From the NCBI RefSeq assembly GCF_029962835.1, contig NC_080574.1:27316001-27380000 (forward strand): DNA of 64,000 nucleotides, in the 5' to 3' direction. This DNA comes from Magnolia sinica (taxonomy: Eukaryota; Streptophyta; Magnoliopsida; Magnoliales; Magnoliaceae). Made by a program: the position numbers and the translations under genes. Of this stretch, positions 60,901 through 64,000 are shown one piece after another. Positions within the stretch are counted from its first letter, which is position 1. Every line of letters begins with the position of its first letter. The notes beneath the pieces are model-generated. The model made no database searches. It saw nothing but the letters and a program-made list of their open reading frames with translations, and was not told the origin of the DNA.

Positions 60901-62714
60901 GACGATAAGATTCACTTGGAAGGATAGATGGCTTGGCAACGTTTCCCAGGCTGAGTCTTTTCAGGATTCCTCTCTTTCATTCTCTGGGAAACAAAAGGTG
61001 CATGAATGCTGCGGAATTCTCGAGGGAGTTATTGTGTAGTGCATTTGTCCTTGCAAAAATCTTTCAGATGTTCAAATGGACCTTTTTGAAAGGCTTCAGC
61101 ATGTTAAATTAGGTGCATGTTGATATGTTAGTTGAGGAGTCATCATTGCTATGGTGGGTCAAGTTTACCACTTGCCAAAGTGTGGCACGTAGTTGCACAA
61201 ACCACGAAGCAAAAGATTCAAATGCGGGAGCAAGGGACCATCTATTTCAAAATGTTATCAAGCATATACAGCTAGGAAGCATAAGCATGAGCACGAGTCT
61301 GAAGTGTGATTCAAAGCAGGAGCAGCACCTATTTAGAAGGATCCTGCAACTTTGGCACACACACGTTCTGTCTAGGGTGCAAGCATTTGCTTCGGCCACT
61401 GTGGTGAATAAAACCCTCAGGTGGGAAAATTTGAAGACGCCTCCCAAATAGATGCTCCATGTGTTTCAATGACCAAAAAAGTGTTGATCATTTGTTCCTT
61501 CATTGTCGCATGGCTAAAGAGATTTGCAGGGCATTTCTTTGGCCTCTTTTGGATGAAGTTGGACTATCGATGGATCCCTATTCTAGTTAATGAATGGGTG
61601 GTTAGTGGGTCCATTTCTGGCCAAGAGGTAGTATCCTGTGGAGGATGGTGCCTTTTGATACTTTGTGGGGCTACTGTTTGGAAAGGATAAGAAAAAACTT
61701 TGAGACAAGCATGCTCCATTGGATTCAATCAGGTGAAGAATTTTGGCTATACTAATTGATTGCGCTCTCCGAAGACCTGAATTCAAGTGATGCTCCTCTT
61801 AGGGAGAATTTATAACTGATTGGAAAATGGAAATTGGCACTTCAAGGCACTTACTTTGGGTTTCATATTGGTCGCCTTTGTTATTTTTGGGTGTTTCCAT
61901 TTTTGCTTTCTCTTGTTTGGGGCCAGCTTTCTGGTAGTAACGAGAGGTTCCACTTTCCAGCACTCGTAATTTGTGGCTTTTAATAAAATTTTGTCACCGT
62001 TTAACAAAAAAAAAAATTTCCATGGGCACAGTGTGCACCAAGAGTCATTTCGCATTAAAGTTCCCACAATTTACAAACAGTATATCGAGTCTTAAAATGC
62101 ATTTCAAAATGGAATTTGAGGATTCAAATTTTGAAATGCTGTTGGATTCCCGCCAACCATCTTTAAACGGTGGGAGATAAGAGCACGCTGTGCATATTCA
62201 ACTCACTCCCCAGAATTTACAAACATTAGTAAAAATTAAAGAACTACATAACAATCTACCAGAGAACCAAAAACCCTCCACAGAAATTTGATCCTGACAA
62301 GAGATGGAAAGAAAATGTGCAAGAAACCCTAGAAACAAACAACCTACACATGTAGAAGAAACAGAAGGCAATAAGCATAAAGAATACGACAATTCAACGA
62401 ACTGCGGGTCTTAAGAAAAGAAACCCTGATCAGCAGATGAAATCATGCAAATTATAGGATCAGATAAAACGTATCCGTATAGAATTCCGAAGCGAACCTG
62501 TTCGGCGATTCCAAGACCCGTGCCCTCCTTCCATCCATGCTTCTTCAGTAGCTGCAGGACAGCAAGACGCGATGCGAAAATCTTCAAAATCGGAAATTTC
62601 CGAAGAGAAAAGAAAAATCCCTCGTGAAAGAAGAGCGGGAAATGAGAAACCGACCTGAAATCCGATGTTGGAAGAGTCGATGGCGCTGGAATTCGAGCCC
62701 AGCTCTTCTCCCAT
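52081..62714 (-). CDS. Small G-patch domain protein, 4 exons (GPATCH11-like)
   Basis: Exons (5' to 3'): 62714-62655, 62551-62498, 59741-59619, 52215-52081. Introns are 103, 2756 and 7403 bp, all GT..AG and phase 0, giving 123 aa. The G-patch lies at about residues 14-59: SSNIGFQLLKKHGWKEGTGL, then GIAEQGRLEPLQPHVKKNKR, then GIGAE, with the characteristic spaced glycines. The C-terminal exon is basic and coiled-coil-like (KKKSKASSKRMRKIQEEEKQ) and ends FERAFFREFWPDNV, which I recall from short plant G-patch proteins. G-patches bind and stimulate DEAH-box RNA helicases in splicing or ribosome assembly, so a nuclear role is likely but the partner is unknown. Exon 3 and exon 4 borders are each partly duplicated in intron 3, which also contains two in-phase exon candidates (57104-57233 and 55303-55412). 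Confidence 0.85.
52192..52408. repeat. 217-bp direct repeat, copy 1, spanning the exon 4 acceptor
   Basis: Identical by eye to 52807-53023 (offset 615). It contains the first 24 bases of exon 4 of the G-patch gene, its splice acceptor and about 190 bases of intron. Confidence 0.93.
52807..53023. repeat. 217-bp direct repeat, copy 2, decoy acceptor in intron 3
   Basis: An exact-looking second copy of 52192-52408, giving a second acceptor CATGACAG and the start of exon 4. Beyond the copy the exon does not continue, so splicing here would give an altered C-terminus. Confidence 0.93.
54150..54835. mobile_element. Foldback element with GTATCGG/CCGATAC words, in G-patch intron 3
   Basis: Homologous to 37317-38045. 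The left side has ACACCGGTATCACTGTATC, the right GGCCGATACGG and CCGATATTTAAAACCCTG. Reversed, the right end reads CAGGGTTTTAAATATCGG, a hAT-like terminus. The target duplication is not clear. Confidence 0.6.
54871..54904. repeat. (TA)n microsatellite
   Basis: About 34 bases of TA repeats in intron 3. Confidence 0.95.
55020..55139. mobile_element. 120-bp hAT-type MITE, perfect 8-bp target-site duplication
   Basis: Starts TAGGGCTGTTAATGGGCTGG and ends GAGCCCAGCCCCA. It is flanked by AGTGGAAT at 55012-55019 and 55140-55147. GGCTGGG and GGCCGAGCC words form the inverted arms. It lies in intron 3 of the G-patch gene. Confidence 0.88.
55303..55412 (-). CDS. In-phase exon candidate b inside G-patch intron 3
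   Basis: The acceptor TATTATAG precedes and the donor GTAAGC follows a 110-base open segment. Joined to the exon candidate at 57104-57233 it reads PAFLKILRLLNSWAEVMQVL then SQSVETEMSIFKNSHYT. It is amphipathic and helical-looking, with normal codon use. I do not recognise the protein. It may belong to a longer isoform of the G-patch gene, to a gene nested in the intron, or to a decayed gene. Confidence 0.5.
55650..56400 (+). other. Plus-strand coding-like patches, unassigned
   Basis: At 56306-56389 a segment between TGATTTTGCAG and GTATTTTAG reads DTGKNYTALFANTVGTKQKK then NDQIIVWK. Near 55945-56050 a frame reads FDSDIVVRLVENGSFSQPG. Either could be an exon of a decayed gene lying antisense in the G-patch intron. 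I cannot name it, and minus-strand readings are also open. Confidence 0.25.
56680..56830. mobile_element. Decayed TTACGG foldback MITE
   Basis: The left end CAAGATATTCAATAACGG matches the ends of the elements at 48364 and 60619; CACCGTTAC marks the other side. The right end and target duplication are lost. Confidence 0.5.
57104..57233 (-). CDS. In-phase exon candidate a inside G-patch intron 3
   Basis: A 130-base open segment with acceptor CTTTCCCGGAG and donor GTAAGA reads LLELEREHDPHLEDQAKERD then LALSQGVLDELLRTVRDLLHPLY. It starts in phase 0 and ends in phase 1, matching candidate b at 55303-55412. Together they add 240 bases (80 codons) that fit between exons 3 and 4 without breaking frame. 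The charged, helical sequence looks real. The protein is unrecognised. Confidence 0.5.
58027..58280. repeat. 254-bp direct repeat, copy 1, containing part of exon 3
   Basis: Identical by eye to 59441-59694 (offset 1414). It contains the last 76 bases of exon 3 of the G-patch gene and its donor site. On the minus strand this copy lies downstream of the true exon, in intron 3. Confidence 0.93.
58357..58927. repeat. About 165-bp tandem repeat, about 3.4 units
   Basis: Units start near 58357, 58527, 58694 and 58856. Each contains ATTGAATGTTTTG, AGAATATGATGTGTTAATCA, CATTTTATA and, in the full units, ATTCGAAAAATCA. Divergence between units is moderate. It is satellite-like and lies in intron 3 between the 254-bp repeats. 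Confidence 0.88.
59264..59440 (-). mobile_element. tRNA-derived SINE between the 254-bp repeats
   Basis: On the minus strand the sequence begins CGAGGTTTGGGCGAATGGTC (A-box-like). A B-box GAGGGTTCAATTCCTC follows about 50 bases later, and it ends in an A-run (T-run at 59264-59279 on plus). Its 5' end abuts the second 254-bp repeat exactly. No matching target duplication was seen. Confidence 0.75.
59441..59694. repeat. 254-bp direct repeat, copy 2, containing the true exon 3 end
   Basis: Partner of 58027-58280. This copy continues into the first half of exon 3 and is the functional one. Confidence 0.93.
60619..60800. mobile_element. hAT-type foldback MITE with TTACGG words
   Basis: The ends CAAGGTATTCAAAAACGG and, reversed, CAAGGCATTCCATAATGG are flanked by GGTACGAG (60611-60618) and GGTATGAG (60801-60808), an 8-bp duplication with one change. 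It belongs to the same family as 48364-48630 and is in intron 2 of the G-patch gene. Confidence 0.8.
60809..62016 (+). mobile_element. LINE (L1-type) 3' fragment with poly-A tail
   Basis: On the plus strand, antisense to the G-patch gene. Sequence near 60925-60965 resembles the W-x-DRWLGN motif just after plant L1 reverse transcriptase. 61380-61560 carries the zf-RVT-like region (VQAFASATVVNKTLR, then VDHLFLHCRMAKEIC with Cys/His spacing). The 3' end is an A-run at 62006-62016. Several frame changes are needed to read it through and the 5' part is absent, so it is a dead, 5'-truncated copy in intron 2. Confidence 0.75.
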
Positions 62715-62816
62715 CGGTCAACGCCTCGATTTTCAACGACCCGACGAAGATCGACGTCAGTATTTCTTCTGCAATTTCAGAAGGTACAAAAGGAATCGAC
62801 GTATGACTCGATCCAC

Positions 62817-62828
62817 CGTCTTATAAAG
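62817..62828 (-). promoter_or_regulatory. TATA-like box of the G-patch gene
   Basis: On the minus strand TTTATAAGA lies about 105 bases upstream of the ATG at 62714, a normal spacing for a short leader. Motif evidence only. Confidence 0.45.
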
Positions 62829-62869
62829 AGAAGCTGAGTCCAATGCTTGGCAACGTCAATAGCGTCCTG

Positions 62870-63300
62870 ATGCACCTATTCTACAGGTGGGCCATGGTTC
62901 GGCGATCCGTACCGTTGATATTGTCTGCACGCATCTGATGTAAAATCCACTCCGTCCATCAGATCCTGTCCTCCATTCTGTTTTTCCATTCAAATGACAA
63001 AAGAGATCCACAAATCATTTGGGCCACACCACAGGATTAACGAAGATGGATGTCCATCATAAAAGATTTAAATATGGGATCACCATTGTGTGTGTTCTTT
63101 AATCAAATCCGTTAATCAGGTATAACTCACCATGATAAAGTGAAAATACAAAAACCAGGATTCTCCAAATATCAGGCTCGCCACACCATGTTATTAGAGG
63201 TTTTAGGAGTTTTTTTTGACGTTGCTGCCATTGGTCTGGTCCATCAGAGCTTTTTAATTTCTCTTATATTTTGTATGTACGAATAAATTAAAATTTATCA
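62870..63300. mobile_element. GGCCCAC-type MITE, diverged
   Basis: ACAGGTGGGCCATGG, AATCCACTCCGTCCATCAG, GGGCCACACCACAGGATTAA and CACCATGTTATTAG follow the order of the shared family. The right end is unclear. It begins within about 160 bases of the G-patch start codon. Confidence 0.5.
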
Positions 63301-63410
63301 CCCGATGAACGTAGTCGATATACATATGCAATATGGTGAACCCCACGAAACTTGGGTGGCTGCGTGTCGACGATTCCGGTTGGAATTGTCTACAGCACCT
63401 GGTTTAAGTC

Positions 63411-63950
63411 GGAAACGGATTGGCTACTGCCCCTGCAACCAGCCAATGGCTGGTGTTCGGTGCTCTGTGGGACCCACCATGATGTTTGTGTTTCATCCAT
63501 GCCGTCCATCTAGTTTTATAGATCATTTTATGACATTAATTCAAAAATGAGTTACATTCCAATCTCAAGTGGACCACATTACAGGAAACAGTGTCGAATG
63601 AATTTCCGACCATTAAAAATTTTTTGGCGGCCATGAAAGTTTTGGATCAAGCTGATATTTGTTTCTACCTTTCATCTGGGTCTGTATGACCTAATCAACA
63701 GATTGGATTTCAAATAAACAGTACAGTGGCCTTTAGGAGGATTTTAATGGTGGATATCCAATCAATATTGTTTTCCTGTGGTGTGGTCCAACTGATATTT
63801 ATATTCCTCTCATTTTTGTAATCAATCACTAAAATGATCTTTAAAAATGAATGAACGGAGCGGAGAAAACAAATACATCATGGTGGGCCCCACAGAAAAC
63901 AGACCATCAGCCACGGGGCTGGTGGCAGGGGGAGTCGCCAATCCGTTCAT
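63411..63950. mobile_element. Hairpin MITE, GGAAACGGATTGG family
   Basis: The ends GGAAACGGATTGGCTACTGC and, reversed, GAACGGATTGGCGACTCC continue as CCCTGCAACC / CCCTGCCACC. The interior shares TTTTGGATCAAGCTGATATT and CACATTACAGGAAACAGTG / TTTTCCTGTGGTGTGG arms with 24079-24599. The target duplication is not readable. It is non-coding. Confidence 0.75.
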
Positions 63951-64000
63951 GTAAACCATCCAACCTGTGTAGGCCCACCATACTAAACATGCGAAAAATC

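Noticed and set aside
1-64000. Biosynthetic gene cluster
   Set aside because: Only one metabolic enzyme (the P450) is present; the neighbouring genes are a plastid membrane protein and a G-patch protein with no pathway link.

Overview
This window is nuclear DNA from a flowering plant. The evidence is spliced genes with GT..AG introns, a P450 of the plant brassinosteroid-type clan, a plastid-targeted protein, copia and LINE remnants, tRNA-derived SINEs and dense MITEs. Many MITEs share a core built from GTGGGCCCCACC and TCCATCC words and fold into long imperfect hairpins. I associate that repeat style with magnoliids or other early-diverging angiosperms, but this is a weak inference from memory.

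Three host genes can be assembled, all on the minus strand. (1) 10902-17504: a complete nine-exon cytochrome P450 of 486 aa, best matched from memory to family CYP722 (strigolactone / carlactonoic-acid metabolism). Every exon junction keeps frame, and the I-helix, ExxR and haem motifs are intact. (2) 35810-44182: a complete six-exon gene of 348 aa for a plastid-targeted, single-pass membrane protein resembling Arabidopsis At5g37360. (3) 52081-62714: a four-exon gene for a 123-aa G-patch protein. Its third intron is 7.4 kb and its exon borders have been partly duplicated. That intron also holds two spliceable coding exons that would stay in frame if included.

Layout: 1-2440 is an old broken Ty1/copia copy. 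2550-7195 looks like a very long LTR. 7.2-9.4 kb is MITEs. 10.9-17.5 kb is the P450 gene, with a hAT MITE and a Tourist MITE in its introns. 17.7-18.1 kb is a TRIM-like relic. 18.6-26.3 kb is a nest of hairpin MITEs with insertions inside insertions. 26.3-35.3 kb is gene-poor with scattered MITEs. 35.8-44.2 kb is the plastid-protein gene. 44.4-51.5 kb is intergenic, with SINEs and hAT MITEs that have readable target-site duplications. 52.1-62.7 kb is the G-patch gene, whose introns hold a 165-bp tandem repeat, a SINE, foldback elements and a 3' LINE fragment. 63.4-63.95 kb is another hairpin MITE.

The three genes show no sign of acting together; this is ordinary plant gene space. I did not find a new multi-gene system. 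The most unusual material is the transposon archaeology and the structure of the G-patch gene.
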